A stretch of 64,000 bases of DNA from T1Sed10-7 sp046540855. GTDB taxonomy: Bacteria; Actinomycetota; Nitriliruptoria; Nitriliruptorales; Nitriliruptoraceae. The DNA lies in assembly GCA_046540855.1 (NCBI GenBank), contig JBKHEJ010000001.1:1-64000 (forward strand), given 5' to 3'. The notes below the pieces were generated by a model, which was not told the DNA's origin, did not search any database, and was given only the letters and a program-made list of their open reading frames with translations. Of this stretch, positions 25,136 to 35,200 are shown piece after piece; within the stretch, counting starts at the first letter, position 1, and each line of letters starts with the position of its first letter. Position numbers and translations under genes: made by a program.

Positions 25136-26881
25136 TCAGCGGCCCAGGGCGCTGCCCTCGCGGCGCGGGTCGGCCCCGGCTTCCAGCACGCCGTTCGGCC
25201 GCCGACGTACCGCTGAGACCCCTGCGGCCTGCGGCGCGAAGGCCGGGAGCGGTTCGAGGCGGTGCCCCCGCGCGTGCAGGTCCGCTCGGGTCGCGTCGGA
25301 CACCCGAGACTCGATCGCGAGCCCGCCCGGGCGCCACGCGTGGGGGAAGATCGAGCTGGGCACCGAGGTGGTGACGATGCGTGGTGCCTCGATGGCCTCC
25401 TGGACGCCGACGCCGCGGTCCAACAGCTGGACCACCACCTGCACCATCGCCTGGCACTGCGCGTCAGCCCCCGGGCAGCCGTAGGCGAGCACGGCCCGTC
25501 CGTCCAGCCGGAGCAGACCCGGGTTGCAGGTCAGGCGGGGCCGTTTGCCCGGGGCGACCACCGAGGGATGGTCGGCCTCCAGCCACAGCATCGAACCGCG
25601 GGTCGAGACGGTGGCGCCCAGGCCAGGCACCACGGGGCCGAGAAGGGCGGGATCCGAGGGCGTGGCGGCGAAGGCGTTGCCGGCCGCATCCATCGCCGCG
25701 ACGAAGGCGGTGTCAGGGCCACCCTCTCCCGAGGTCGGGTTCGGTCGGTAGCCCGCGGGCCCGTTCCGTGAGGTGTGCGGCCACGGGTCGCCTGGCGCCG
25801 GCAGACCGGGCGCGGCAACTCGGTGGTCGATGAGCGCACGGCGTTCGCGGGCGTAGGCGGGGGAGAGCAGCCCCTCCACGGGCACGTCGACGTGCTCCGG
25901 ATCGCCGAGGAACCCTTCCCGGTCCGCGAAGGCCAGCTTCAGCGCCTCGGCGATCGCGTGGAGGCGGTCCGGCTCCGTGGCTGCCGCCAGGTCCAGATCG
26001 GCGAGCAGGTGGAGGGCCAGGGGTACGACCAGCCCCTGGCTCCACGGGCCGCATGCCAGCACCTCATGGCCACGGTACTGGCCTCGAACGGGAGGTTCGA
26101 TCGTGCAGCGTGCCGCCGCCAGATCCCGGGCGGTGAGGCCGCTGCCGACGTGCGCTAGGAAGGCGGCGAGTTCTCGGCCGATGCCTCCCGTGAACACGTC
26201 CTGGCGCACCGCCAACAGGGCGGCCACCCGTCCGCGGTGGGCGTGGCTGGACTCCAGAGCCACCAGCCGGCGCAGGAGACCGGCGAGATCCTCCTGCACC
26301 AGGAGCTCACCGGCCTCGGGCGCCCGCCCTCCGGGCAGGAACACCGCTGCCGTGGTCGGCCAGGCAGAGATGGTCGTGTGCTCCGCTGACAGGTAGGCCG
26401 CCAGGCGCGGCGACACCGGGAACCCCTCTGCCAGCTCGATCGCCGGCGCGGCCACCTCCGCGAGGGTGCGGGTTCCGAAGCGCGCCAGGCAGGTCAGCCA
26501 CGCATCGATCGCGCCCGGAGACACCATCCGGGGTACCCCGACCGGCAGATCGCCGTGGAACCTGCGCAGGACCTCAGCACGGTCCCATGCCGCTGGCCAC
26601 CGCCCCAGCCCGTCCATCGCCACCGGATCTCCTTGGGCCGGCTGGAGCAGGATCGGGGCCACCCCCAACACGTTCGACAGGTGCGGCTCCACCACGTTGA
26701 GTGCCAGACCCGCGGCCACGCCAGCGTCGATCGCGGTACCGCCGGCGAGGAACACGCGGTGGCCGGCCTCGGTGGCCGCCTGGTGGGTCGTGCTGATGGC
26801 GTGGTGCCGCGCCAGCACGCTGGGGCGCCCGGTGGTCACCAGGGGCGGCGGCGGTACACCCGGCAGGGGCTCAGCGCTCAC
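25136..26881 (-). CDS. Gamma-glutamyltransferase family protein 1
   Basis: Ntn-hydrolase of the gamma-glutamyltransferase/cephalosporin acylase family, 581 aa. The predicted autocleavage nucleophile is Thr391 in PDTAFVAAMDAAGNAFAAT, giving chains of about 390 and 191 residues. AGGTAIDAGVAAGLALNVVEPH is the family N-terminus. The segment GPWSQGLVVPLAL takes the place of the classic PPSSGG loop. No export signal is visible, unlike most secreted GGTs, so it may work on imported gamma-glutamyl or acyl compounds. The GTG at 26881 overlaps the M20 peptidase stop by 11 bp; the longer frame to 26977 is inside that gene. Confidence 0.87.
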   Translation of the reverse strand: MSAEPLPGVPPPPLVTTGRPSVLARHHAISTTHQAATEAGHRVFLAGGTAIDAGVAAGLALNVVEPHLSNVLGVAPILLQPAQGDPVAMDGLGRWPAAWDRAEVLRRFHGDLPVGVPRMVSPGAIDAWLTCLARFGTRTLAEVAAPAIELAEGFPVSPRLAAYLSAEHTTISAWPTTAAVFLPGGRAPEAGELLVQEDLAGLLRRLVALESSHAHRGRVAALLAVRQDVFTGGIGRELAAFLAHVGSGLTARDLAAARCTIEPPVRGQYRGHEVLACGPWSQGLVVPLALHLLADLDLAAATEPDRLHAIAEALKLAFADREGFLGDPEHVDVPVEGLLSPAYARERRALIDHRVAAPGLPAPGDPWPHTSRNGPAGYRPNPTSGEGGPDTAFVAAMDAAGNAFAATPSDPALLGPVVPGLGATVSTRGSMLWLEADHPSVVAPGKRPRLTCNPGLLRLDGRAVLAYGCPGADAQCQAMVQVVVQLLDRGVGVQEAIEAPRIVTTSVPSSIFPHAWRPGGLAIESRVSDATRADLHARGHRLEPLPAFAPQAAGVSAVRRRPNGVLEAGADPRREGSALGR

Positions 26882-28307
26882 GGCCACCCTCGGCGTGCAA
26901 CGCCGCGCCGATCGTGGCGAGCAGCACGGCCTCGGCGCGGCAGGCGCCACGGAAGCCCGCGACCTCGAGGGACTCATCGGGACCGTGAGCGTTGGTCCGG
27001 GGATCCGCCACGGCGGTGATCAGCGCAGGTATCCCGCCCAGCGCTTCCGCCGCTTGGGCCACGAAGGGGATCGACCCGCCCACGCCCGTTGCGACGGCGG
27101 GCACCCCGTAGCCCGCGCTCAGCGCGTCGAGCGTTGCTCGCGCTGGCCGGGTCGCGGGATCGCAGCGGAAGGGTGGCAGCGCGTCGCCCGGGATCACCTC
27201 GGCCGTGAGCCCCCAGGGCACAGCGGCCGTGAGGTGGCGGACCAGGGCATCGCGTGCCCGTGACGGGGACTGTCCCGGGGCGAGGCGCACGCTGATCCGT
27301 GCCCGGGCCGCGGCGACCTGGATGCTGGCCGAACCCTCCACCGAGGGCGCGTCGATGCCTTCGACGCTGAGCGCGGGACGCAGCCACAAGGCCTCCAGGG
27401 GGTGTCGGTCACCGCCGCCGAGCACCACCCCGTCGTGCACACCGACATCCTCGCGCCAGCTGGGCTCGTCGAAGCCGAGCTCGGTGAGGCGAGCACGCTC
27501 AGCGGCGGTCGGTCGGTGCGCGTCGTCGGCGAAGCCATCGATCGCGATCTCCCCCTGTTGGTCCACGCAGGAGGCGAGCACCTGACACAGCGCCAGCAGC
27601 GGATCCCTCACGAGCCCGCCGACGACGCCGGAGTGGACGTCCGTTCGGGTCGCAGCCAAGGTGATCTCGGCGTCCACACGACCGCGCAGGAAGCACGTCA
27701 GGGAGGGCGTCCCGACGCCATGGTTCAGGCCGTCACAGGCCACCAGCGCGTCAGCGTCGATGCGGTCACGGTGGGTGGCGAGGAGCGCGGGCAGCGTCGG
27801 CGAGCCGATCTCCTCCTCCCCTTCGAACAGGACCGCCACGTGGACCGGAGGTGCACCGCGGGTCGCTACCCAGGCTGCGATCGCCGCGACGTGCACCATC
27901 ACACCGGCCTTGTCGTCGGCGATGCCACGCCCGTAGCAACGTCCATCCTCGCGGCTCGGGTCGAAAGGCGCGCGGCTCCAGCCCGGGCCGACCGGCTGGA
28001 CATCGTGGTGGGCGTAGAGGAGCACCGTGGGGGCTTGGGGATCGACCCCCGCGGCGCGGCCCAGCACCGCGGGCGCTCCCCCGTCCGCTCGCACCACCTC
28101 GACGTCATCCAGTCCTGCTTGGCGGAGCAGCCTCGCGCACGCTATGGCGCTGGTGGACAGGTCATCCCGGTGCGCCGGTTCCCCGCTGATGCTCGGGATG
28201 CGCACGAGGTCCTCGAGCGCGGACAGGTGCGCTTCGAGGTGGTCGTCGATGTGGGCCAGGACATCGTCGATGCCGAGGGCGGCAACCGGTAGCGGGGGTG
28301 GGATCAC
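26871..28307 (-). CDS. M20 family metallopeptidase (dipeptidase)
   Basis: Zinc exopeptidase of the ArgE/DapE/carnosinase clan, 478 aa. Seen: LLYAHHDVQPVG (first metal His, Asp), GRGIADDKAG, catalytic EGEEEIGS, a dimerisation-domain insertion in the middle and HGPDESL near the end. The long form is typical of dipeptidases such as carnosinase-like enzymes. GTG start at 28307 with AGGAG upstream. It is first in a leftward two-gene operon with gamma-glutamyltransferase 1, a pairing that suggests stepwise breakdown of a gamma-glutamyl or acylated dipeptide. It shares the promoter region 28308-28511 with the divergent PPOX gene. Confidence 0.92.
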   Translation of the reverse strand: MIPPPLPVAALGIDDVLAHIDDHLEAHLSALEDLVRIPSISGEPAHRDDLSTSAIACARLLRQAGLDDVEVVRADGGAPAVLGRAAGVDPQAPTVLLYAHHDVQPVGPGWSRAPFDPSREDGRCYGRGIADDKAGVMVHVAAIAAWVATRGAPPVHVAVLFEGEEEIGSPTLPALLATHRDRIDADALVACDGLNHGVGTPSLTCFLRGRVDAEITLAATRTDVHSGVVGGLVRDPLLALCQVLASCVDQQGEIAIDGFADDAHRPTAAERARLTELGFDEPSWREDVGVHDGVVLGGGDRHPLEALWLRPALSVEGIDAPSVEGSASIQVAAARARISVRLAPGQSPSRARDALVRHLTAAVPWGLTAEVIPGDALPPFRCDPATRPARATLDALSAGYGVPAVATGVGGSIPFVAQAAEALGGIPALITAVADPRTNAHGPDESLEVAGFRGACRAEAVLLATIGAALHAEGGRER

Positions 28308-28453
28308 GGTGCGCTCCTCGTTCGGTGCACGTCGGGCCAGGGCTGGCCGGTGGCGACGACCCTAACGGAGCGTGCGCCTCCAGCCTCGCCACCCTGGGGC
28401 GGGGTCGCCGACGGTCTTGTCCCGCGTGGGCGACCCTCGCTAGCCTGCCCCGA

Positions 28454-28469
28454 ACGTTCGCTCGTTCGT
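28454..28469. promoter_or_regulatory. Operator-like site 8 (12/14)
   Basis: ACGTTCG-CT-CGTTCGT between the divergent M20 peptidase and PPOX genes. TAGCCT at 28441-28446 precedes it for the rightward transcript. Further CGTTCG/CGAACG half-sites nearby (28451-28480) suggest more than one bound dimer. Confidence 0.65.
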
Positions 28470-28511
28470 TCCTCGAACGGGTCTCATCCGGCTGGACACG
28501 AGGAGAACCGT

Positions 28512-28895
28512 ATGGCCCTTTCGGAGGACGTCGTCGAACTCGCGAAGGGCAGGAACTTCGCCACGCTGACCACCATGCTTGCCGACGGGCACCCCGCCAC
28601 GCAGGTCATGTGGGTCGACTGCGATGACGAGTGCGTGATCATCAACACCGAGGTGCACCGCCAGAAGTTCAAGAACGTCGAACGTGACCCCCGGGTCACG
28701 GTGTGCATCTGGGAACAGGACAACCCCTACCGCTACGTCGAGGTCCGTGGCGAGGTGGTCGAGATCGTGCGTGGGCAGCGTGCCCGTGATCACATCGACG
28801 AGTGCGCGCAGTTGTACTTCGGCCGTCCGTACAACCCCGAGATCATCAAGAGCGAGCGGGTGATGCTCCGCATCAAGCCGCTGGCCGACCTCTGA
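28512..28895 (+). CDS. PPOX-fold, probably F420-dependent protein
   Basis: Split-barrel flavin/F420-binding protein of 127 aa in the pyridoxamine-phosphate-oxidase-like family (Rv1155-like). Family signs: FATLTTMLADGHPATQVMWV at the N-terminus, HRQKFKNVERDPRVTVCI in the middle and VEVRGEVVEI. AGGAGAACC precedes the ATG. Such proteins reduce substrates with F420H2 or bind F420; function here is unknown. It is first in a rightward operon with the two BNR-repeat genes. The presence of several luciferase-like F420 families elsewhere supports an F420-using host. Confidence 0.82.
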   Translation: MALSEDVVELAKGRNFATLTTMLADGHPATQVMWVDCDDECVIINTEVHRQKFKNVERDPRVTVCIWEQDNPYRYVEVRGEVVEIVRGQRARDHIDECAQLYFGRPYNPEIIKSERVMLRIKPLADL

Positions 28896-28959
28896 TCGTG
28901 ACGCCCGTCCTAGGCGTACGTGAACCCGGCCTCCGGAGCACCTGACATCGGAGAGAGCT

Positions 28960-31900
28960 GTGACCCTGCCGATCGTCCCCCGCCCGCTTGTGGACCTACC
29001 GCGGTGGCGCTTCGTCGGCCCGCCGCGTGGTGGCCGGGTCGTGGCGGTGGCTGGTGATCCGCGCGAGGCGATGACCTTCTGGATGGGGGCGTGTTCGGGT
29101 GGGGTGTTCAAGACCACCGACGGTGGGCGGTACTGGCTGCCGATGACCGATGGCTGGTTCGGTTCGCCGTCGGTCGGTGCGATCGCGGTTGCTGATAGTG
29201 ACCCGAACGTGGTGTGGGTGGGGACCGGTGAGGGGGCGGTACGCAACAACGTGGTCCCTGGTGATGGGGTCTACCGCACCACCGATGGGGGGCGCACCTG
29301 GGACCATCTCGGTCTCGCGGCTACCCGTCACATCCCCCGTGTGCGTGTCCACCCGCTCGATCCCGATGTGGCCTACGTCGCGGCGATCGGGGACATCTTC
29401 GGGCCGAACCCGGAGCGGGGGGTGTACCGCACCACCGATGGGGGGCGTGGTTGGGAGTTGGTGCTGCATGTGGATGAGCGCACCGGTGCGGCGGATCTGG
29501 CGATGGATCCGAACAACCCGCGGATCCTGTTCGCGGCCATGTGGGAGGCTGAGCGCAAGCCCTGGACGATGCGTTCGGGTGGTGAGGGGTCGGGGTTGTA
29601 CCGATCCACCGATGGTGGGGACAGTTGGGAGTTGGTGTCGGGCAAGCCGGGGTTCGCCGAGGGCATCCTTGGCCGGATGGGGGTGTCGGTGTCGCCGGCG
29701 CGGTCGGGGCGGGTGTTCGCGCTGGTGGAGGCGGCGGAGGGGCAGGGTGGGCTGTACCGCTCTGATGATCTGGGTGCGACCTGGGAGCAGGTCAGTGACC
29801 ATCGGGGGATCCAGGGCCGACCCTGGTACTACAGCCACGTGGTTGCAGACCCCGTCCACGCTGACACCGTCTACTCGATGAACCTGTGGGCGTGGCGCTC
29901 CACCGACGGTGGCCGCAACTGGACCCAGTTCCAGACGCCGCACGGCGACAACCACGGCCTGTGGATCGACCCTCGGGATCCGCGACGCATGATCAACGGC
30001 AACGACGGGGGCGCGTGTGTGTCGTTCAACGCGGGCGTGAGCTGGTCCTCGATCTACAACCAGCCGACCGCGCAGCTGTACCGGTTCGACGTCGACCCCC
30101 GGTTCCCTCACGACCTCTACGCGACCCAGCAGGACAACTCGGGCATCCGGGTGCCCTCGCGGTCCTGGAAGGGGGCGATCCGTTGGGACGATTGTCAGGA
30201 GCTCGGAGAGGCTGAGTCCGGGGATGTCGCCCTCGACCCCACCGACCCCACCACGGTGTTCCTCGGTGGCGCTGGGTTCGGTCACCCGGGACCACTGCTG
30301 CGCTTCGACCGTGTGACCGAGCAACCGGCCGACGTCGCGGTGTGGCCGGAGTACTTCATGGGGGTTGGTGCGAGTGAGCAGCGGCACCGGTTCGGGTGGA
30401 CCTTCCCGATCGAGTTCTCCCCGCATGACCCTACGGTGCTGTACATCGGGGGGGAGCGGGTGTTCCGTTCCACCGACCGTGGTATGAGTTGGGAGGCGAT
30501 CAGTCCTGATCTGACCCGGGATGATCCTGACAAGCAGCGCCCGTCGGGTGGCCCGATCTCCCTCGATACCTCGGGAGCGGAGATCTACTGCACGATCCAC
30601 GCCTTCGCGGAGTCGCCTCTGACGCCGGGGGAGCTGTGGGCCGGTTCCGATGACGGCTTGGTGCACGTGTCTGTCGACGGCGGTGCGAGCTGGCGGGATG
30701 TCACGCCGCCGGAGTTGCCTGCGTGGTCCACGGTGCAGCGCATCGAGGTGTCCCGCCACACGCCGGGGACGGCGTACCTGGCGGCGCACGCCTACCGGGT
30801 CCAGGACCGTCGTCCGCTGCTGTTCGTCACGCGCGATCACGGTGGTCGCTGGGAGCGGATCACTGCGGGTATCCCTGAGGACGAGTGGACGCGCACCATC
30901 CGTGAGGACACGGTCGCGAGCGAGGTGCTGTATGCGGGGACGGAGCGGGGGCCGTGGATGTCCCGGGATGGTGGGTCGAGTTGGACCTCGATCGCGGGGA
31001 ACCTGCCGGCGGTGCCGATCTACGATCTGCGGTTGCTCGGCCATGAGTTGATCGTGGCGACCCACGGTCGCGGTTTCTGGATCCTGGACGACGTCACGCC
31101 CCTGCGTGAGGAGCCGGCGGAGCTGGAGGATGAGGCCCTGCTCCTGCACGAGCTGCCGCCGGTGTACCGCTATCCGACACCCAACGGCTTCGACATGCCG
31201 GGTGAGGGCGTGTGGAACGGCGGGTTCTTCGGCGTGCCACTGGGCGGGGCCTCGTTCACCCCGGTCCGCCAGCTCGACGGGTCGACGGAGAACCTCGTCA
31301 TCGAAGGCGGAACCAACCCGCCGAACGGGGCGACACTCTACTACCACCTCGGCTCAAGACTCGCTGACGATGGGGCTGAGCTCACCCTGACCGTGCGCGA
31401 CGAGGCGGGCAGGGAGCTGTGCGTCCTGTCCGACAGCGAGGATGAGGCTGGTCCTCCGCGCCCCACCCTGCCCCGCAGGTCCGGTCTCAACCGGTTCACC
31501 TGGGACCTGAGGACCACGCCAGCGGCTTCCGTCCCCTCCTCCGAGGGCACTCGCTCCGCCGTCGTCGCGGGGCCACGCGTGCCGCCCGGCCGCTACCTCC
31601 TGGAACTACGGTGCGGTGCGGCGATCGCCACCTCGCGGCTCGAGGTCCGTCGTGACCCCCGCGGGTACGCCACCGACGAGGACCTCGTCACCCAGTTCCG
31701 CTACCTGACACGGGTCCGTGATCTGGTGGCGGTGATCCATGACCAGCTCGAGCTGTTGCGCGGCCTTCGCTCGGCGGTCAGCCGCGTGGTCGGGTTGGAC
31801 GATGCAGGGCTGGTCGCCGGAGCGGAGGACCTGCTCGGCGAGCTCGACCGGTTGGAGGCGATCCTCACCCAGCCGGACATGCTGGACCACGGCGATGCGC

Positions 31901-32178
31901 TCAAGATGCCCGCGGGTCTCGACCAGAAGCTCGTGTTGCTGACCGAGATCGTCGTCGAGCTTTCCGACACCGCGCCGAACCAGGGCGCCTGGCAGGTGCT
32001 CGAGCGCTTCGAGCGCCAGGTCCTCACCGCGGTGGAGGAGTTGGAGCGTGTCCGGACCGAACGCGTGGACGCTCTGGTCGCCGCCCTTCGGGGCGCGGAT
32101 GATGCCACGCTCCTGCCCCTACCGGCGCTGCGGGAGGAGGCCACGCTGGCCACCGTGCGCGCCGAGCCCCTCGCTTAA
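28960..32178 (+). CDS. Giant BNR-repeat (VPS10/sortilin-like) protein 1
   Basis: Beta-propeller protein of 1072 aa. At least seven Asp-box repeats are seen (for example KTTDGGRYW, RTTDGGRTW, RSTDGGDSW, VSVDGGASW, SRDGGSSW), as in sialidases and VPS10 proteins, but the catalytic sialidase Arg triad was not identified. Residues 1-752 form the propeller part; from about 790 a different domain follows with a beta-sandwich-like region and a helical tail. Related proteins are often secreted, yet no signal peptide is visible, so location is uncertain. The GTG at 28960 follows GGAGAGAG. A tandem twin follows; codons 14 to 752 are the same DNA in both. Confidence 0.85.
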   Translation: MTLPIVPRPLVDLPRWRFVGPPRGGRVVAVAGDPREAMTFWMGACSGGVFKTTDGGRYWLPMTDGWFGSPSVGAIAVADSDPNVVWVGTGEGAVRNNVVPGDGVYRTTDGGRTWDHLGLAATRHIPRVRVHPLDPDVAYVAAIGDIFGPNPERGVYRTTDGGRGWELVLHVDERTGAADLAMDPNNPRILFAAMWEAERKPWTMRSGGEGSGLYRSTDGGDSWELVSGKPGFAEGILGRMGVSVSPARSGRVFALVEAAEGQGGLYRSDDLGATWEQVSDHRGIQGRPWYYSHVVADPVHADTVYSMNLWAWRSTDGGRNWTQFQTPHGDNHGLWIDPRDPRRMINGNDGGACVSFNAGVSWSSIYNQPTAQLYRFDVDPRFPHDLYATQQDNSGIRVPSRSWKGAIRWDDCQELGEAESGDVALDPTDPTTVFLGGAGFGHPGPLLRFDRVTEQPADVAVWPEYFMGVGASEQRHRFGWTFPIEFSPHDPTVLYIGGERVFRSTDRGMSWEAISPDLTRDDPDKQRPSGGPISLDTSGAEIYCTIHAFAESPLTPGELWAGSDDGLVHVSVDGGASWRDVTPPELPAWSTVQRIEVSRHTPGTAYLAAHAYRVQDRRPLLFVTRDHGGRWERITAGIPEDEWTRTIREDTVASEVLYAGTERGPWMSRDGGSSWTSIAGNLPAVPIYDLRLLGHELIVATHGRGFWILDDVTPLREEPAELEDEALLLHELPPVYRYPTPNGFDMPGEGVWNGGFFGVPLGGASFTPVRQLDGSTENLVIEGGTNPPNGATLYYHLGSRLADDGAELTLTVRDEAGRELCVLSDSEDEAGPPRPTLPRRSGLNRFTWDLRTTPAASVPSSEGTRSAVVAGPRVPPGRYLLELRCGAAIATSRLEVRRDPRGYATDEDLVTQFRYLTRVRDLVAVIHDQLELLRGLRSAVSRVVGLDDAGLVAGAEDLLGELDRLEAILTQPDMLDHGDALKMPAGLDQKLVLLTEIVVELSDTAPNQGAWQVLERFERQVLTAVEELERVRTERVDALVAALRGADDATLLPLPALREEATLATVRAEPLA
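28998..31215 (+). repeat. 2,218-bp direct repeat, copy 1
   Basis: Identical, as far as reading by eye and shared shadow translations in all frames show, to 32244-34461 (offset 3,246 bp). Both edges are sharp; after it, about 110 bp show scattered changes before the genes diverge. Confidence 0.9.
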
Positions 32179-32205
32179 CCCTTCGCCCCCATCAGGAGCG
32201 TGACC

Positions 32206-35200
32206 ATGAGGTTGCCGATCCACCCGCGACCCGCACCCACAGCACCGCGGTGGCGCTTCGTCGGCCCGCCGCGTGGTGGCCGGGTCGTGGCGGTGGCTGG
32301 TGATCCGCGCGAGGCGATGACCTTCTGGATGGGGGCGTGTTCGGGTGGGGTGTTCAAGACCACCGACGGTGGGCGGTACTGGCTGCCGATGACCGATGGC
32401 TGGTTCGGTTCGCCGTCGGTCGGTGCGATCGCGGTTGCTGATAGTGACCCGAACGTGGTGTGGGTGGGGACCGGTGAGGGGGCGGTACGCAACAACGTGG
32501 TCCCTGGTGATGGGGTCTACCGCACCACCGATGGGGGGCGCACCTGGGACCATCTCGGTCTCGCGGCTACCCGTCACATCCCCCGTGTGCGTGTCCACCC
32601 GCTCGATCCCGATGTGGCCTACGTCGCGGCGATCGGGGACATCTTCGGGCCGAACCCGGAGCGGGGGGTGTACCGCACCACCGATGGGGGGCGTGGTTGG
32701 GAGTTGGTGCTGCATGTGGATGAGCGCACCGGTGCGGCGGATCTGGCGATGGATCCGAACAACCCGCGGATCCTGTTCGCGGCCATGTGGGAGGCTGAGC
32801 GCAAGCCCTGGACGATGCGTTCGGGTGGTGAGGGGTCGGGGTTGTACCGATCCACCGATGGTGGGGACAGTTGGGAGTTGGTGTCGGGCAAGCCGGGGTT
32901 CGCCGAGGGCATCCTTGGCCGGATGGGGGTGTCGGTGTCGCCGGCGCGGTCGGGGCGGGTGTTCGCGCTGGTGGAGGCGGCGGAGGGGCAGGGTGGGCTG
33001 TACCGCTCTGATGATCTGGGTGCGACCTGGGAGCAGGTCAGTGACCATCGGGGGATCCAGGGCCGACCCTGGTACTACAGCCACGTGGTTGCAGACCCCG
33101 TCCACGCTGACACCGTCTACTCGATGAACCTGTGGGCGTGGCGCTCCACCGACGGTGGCCGCAACTGGACCCAGTTCCAGACGCCGCACGGCGACAACCA
33201 CGGCCTGTGGATCGACCCTCGGGATCCGCGACGCATGATCAACGGCAACGACGGGGGCGCGTGTGTGTCGTTCAACGCGGGCGTGAGCTGGTCCTCGATC
33301 TACAACCAGCCGACCGCGCAGCTGTACCGGTTCGACGTCGACCCCCGGTTCCCTCACGACCTCTACGCGACCCAGCAGGACAACTCGGGCATCCGGGTGC
33401 CCTCGCGGTCCTGGAAGGGGGCGATCCGTTGGGACGATTGTCAGGAGCTCGGAGAGGCTGAGTCCGGGGATGTCGCCCTCGACCCCACCGACCCCACCAC
33501 GGTGTTCCTCGGTGGCGCTGGGTTCGGTCACCCGGGACCACTGCTGCGCTTCGACCGTGTGACCGAGCAACCGGCCGACGTCGCGGTGTGGCCGGAGTAC
33601 TTCATGGGGGTTGGTGCGAGTGAGCAGCGGCACCGGTTCGGGTGGACCTTCCCGATCGAGTTCTCCCCGCATGACCCTACGGTGCTGTACATCGGGGGGG
33701 AGCGGGTGTTCCGTTCCACCGACCGTGGTATGAGTTGGGAGGCGATCAGTCCTGATCTGACCCGGGATGATCCTGACAAGCAGCGCCCGTCGGGTGGCCC
33801 GATCTCCCTCGATACCTCGGGAGCGGAGATCTACTGCACGATCCACGCCTTCGCGGAGTCGCCTCTGACGCCGGGGGAGCTGTGGGCCGGTTCCGATGAC
33901 GGCTTGGTGCACGTGTCTGTCGACGGCGGTGCGAGCTGGCGGGATGTCACGCCGCCGGAGTTGCCTGCGTGGTCCACGGTGCAGCGCATCGAGGTGTCCC
34001 GCCACACGCCGGGGACGGCGTACCTGGCGGCGCACGCCTACCGGGTCCAGGACCGTCGTCCGCTGCTGTTCGTCACGCGCGATCACGGTGGTCGCTGGGA
34101 GCGGATCACTGCGGGTATCCCTGAGGACGAGTGGACGCGCACCATCCGTGAGGACACGGTCGCGAGCGAGGTGCTGTATGCGGGGACGGAGCGGGGGCCG
34201 TGGATGTCCCGGGATGGTGGGTCGAGTTGGACCTCGATCGCGGGGAACCTGCCGGCGGTGCCGATCTACGATCTGCGGTTGCTCGGCCATGAGTTGATCG
34301 TGGCGACCCACGGTCGCGGTTTCTGGATCCTGGACGACGTCACGCCCCTGCGTGAGGAGCCGGCGGAGCTGGAGGATGAGGCCCTGCTCCTGCACGAGCT
34401 GCCGCCGGTGTACCGCTATCCGACACCCAACGGCTTCGACATGCCGGGTGAGGGCGTGTGGGTCGCGGGTACCCCCGGGGTGCCACTGGGCGGGGCTTCG
34501 TTCACCCCGGTCCGCCAGCTTGACGGGTCGACGGAGAACCTCGTCATCGAAGGCGGAACCAACCCCCCCGATGGCATGCTCGTGCACTACCGCATCGGAG
34601 CAGCGTTGCTCGACGGCGAGGAGAAGCCGGAAGCGACCCTGACGATCCGTACCGCCGACGGCGAGCTGGTCCGGCGCTTCCACGCCACGAACCCAGAGGA
34701 CCACCCCAAGGTGCCGACGATCCCCGTCGAGCAAGGGCTCAACCGCTTCGTGTGGGACCTGACCGTTGAGGGGGCCGTGGCAGCCCCTGCTGAGGGCGAG
34801 GAGGGACGGACCTTCGTCACCAGCGGCCCTCGGATCCCACCTGGGACCTACGAGGTCGAGCTGGCGCTTGGCGCGCAGCGGTCGATCGGCTCCTTGGTGG
34901 TGCGGCGTGATCCCCGCGCGGAGGAGTCCGACGAGGATCTGGCTGCGCACTACACCGCACACCTGCGCATCAGCCGACGGGTCGGTGAGATCCACCGCCG
35001 CATCGCACAGCTCCGCCGGGTGCGCACCCAGCTCAGCACCTGGGCTGACCGGGTCGATGAAGCGACGAGCGAGCGGCTCCAGGGCCTGGTGGAACGCCTG
35101 GACGTCGTCGAGCGCGAGCTCACCCAGCCCGACTTCAAGGACGGTGGCGATCGCCTCAAGCTTCCGGCGGGACTGGACGGCAAGCTGGCCCACCTGTGCG

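Noticed and set aside
32119..35193. Minus-strand frame of 1024 codons, and its counterpart at 28996-31347
   Set aside because: Antisense to the BNR-repeat genes; their similarity to each other only reflects the repeated DNA.
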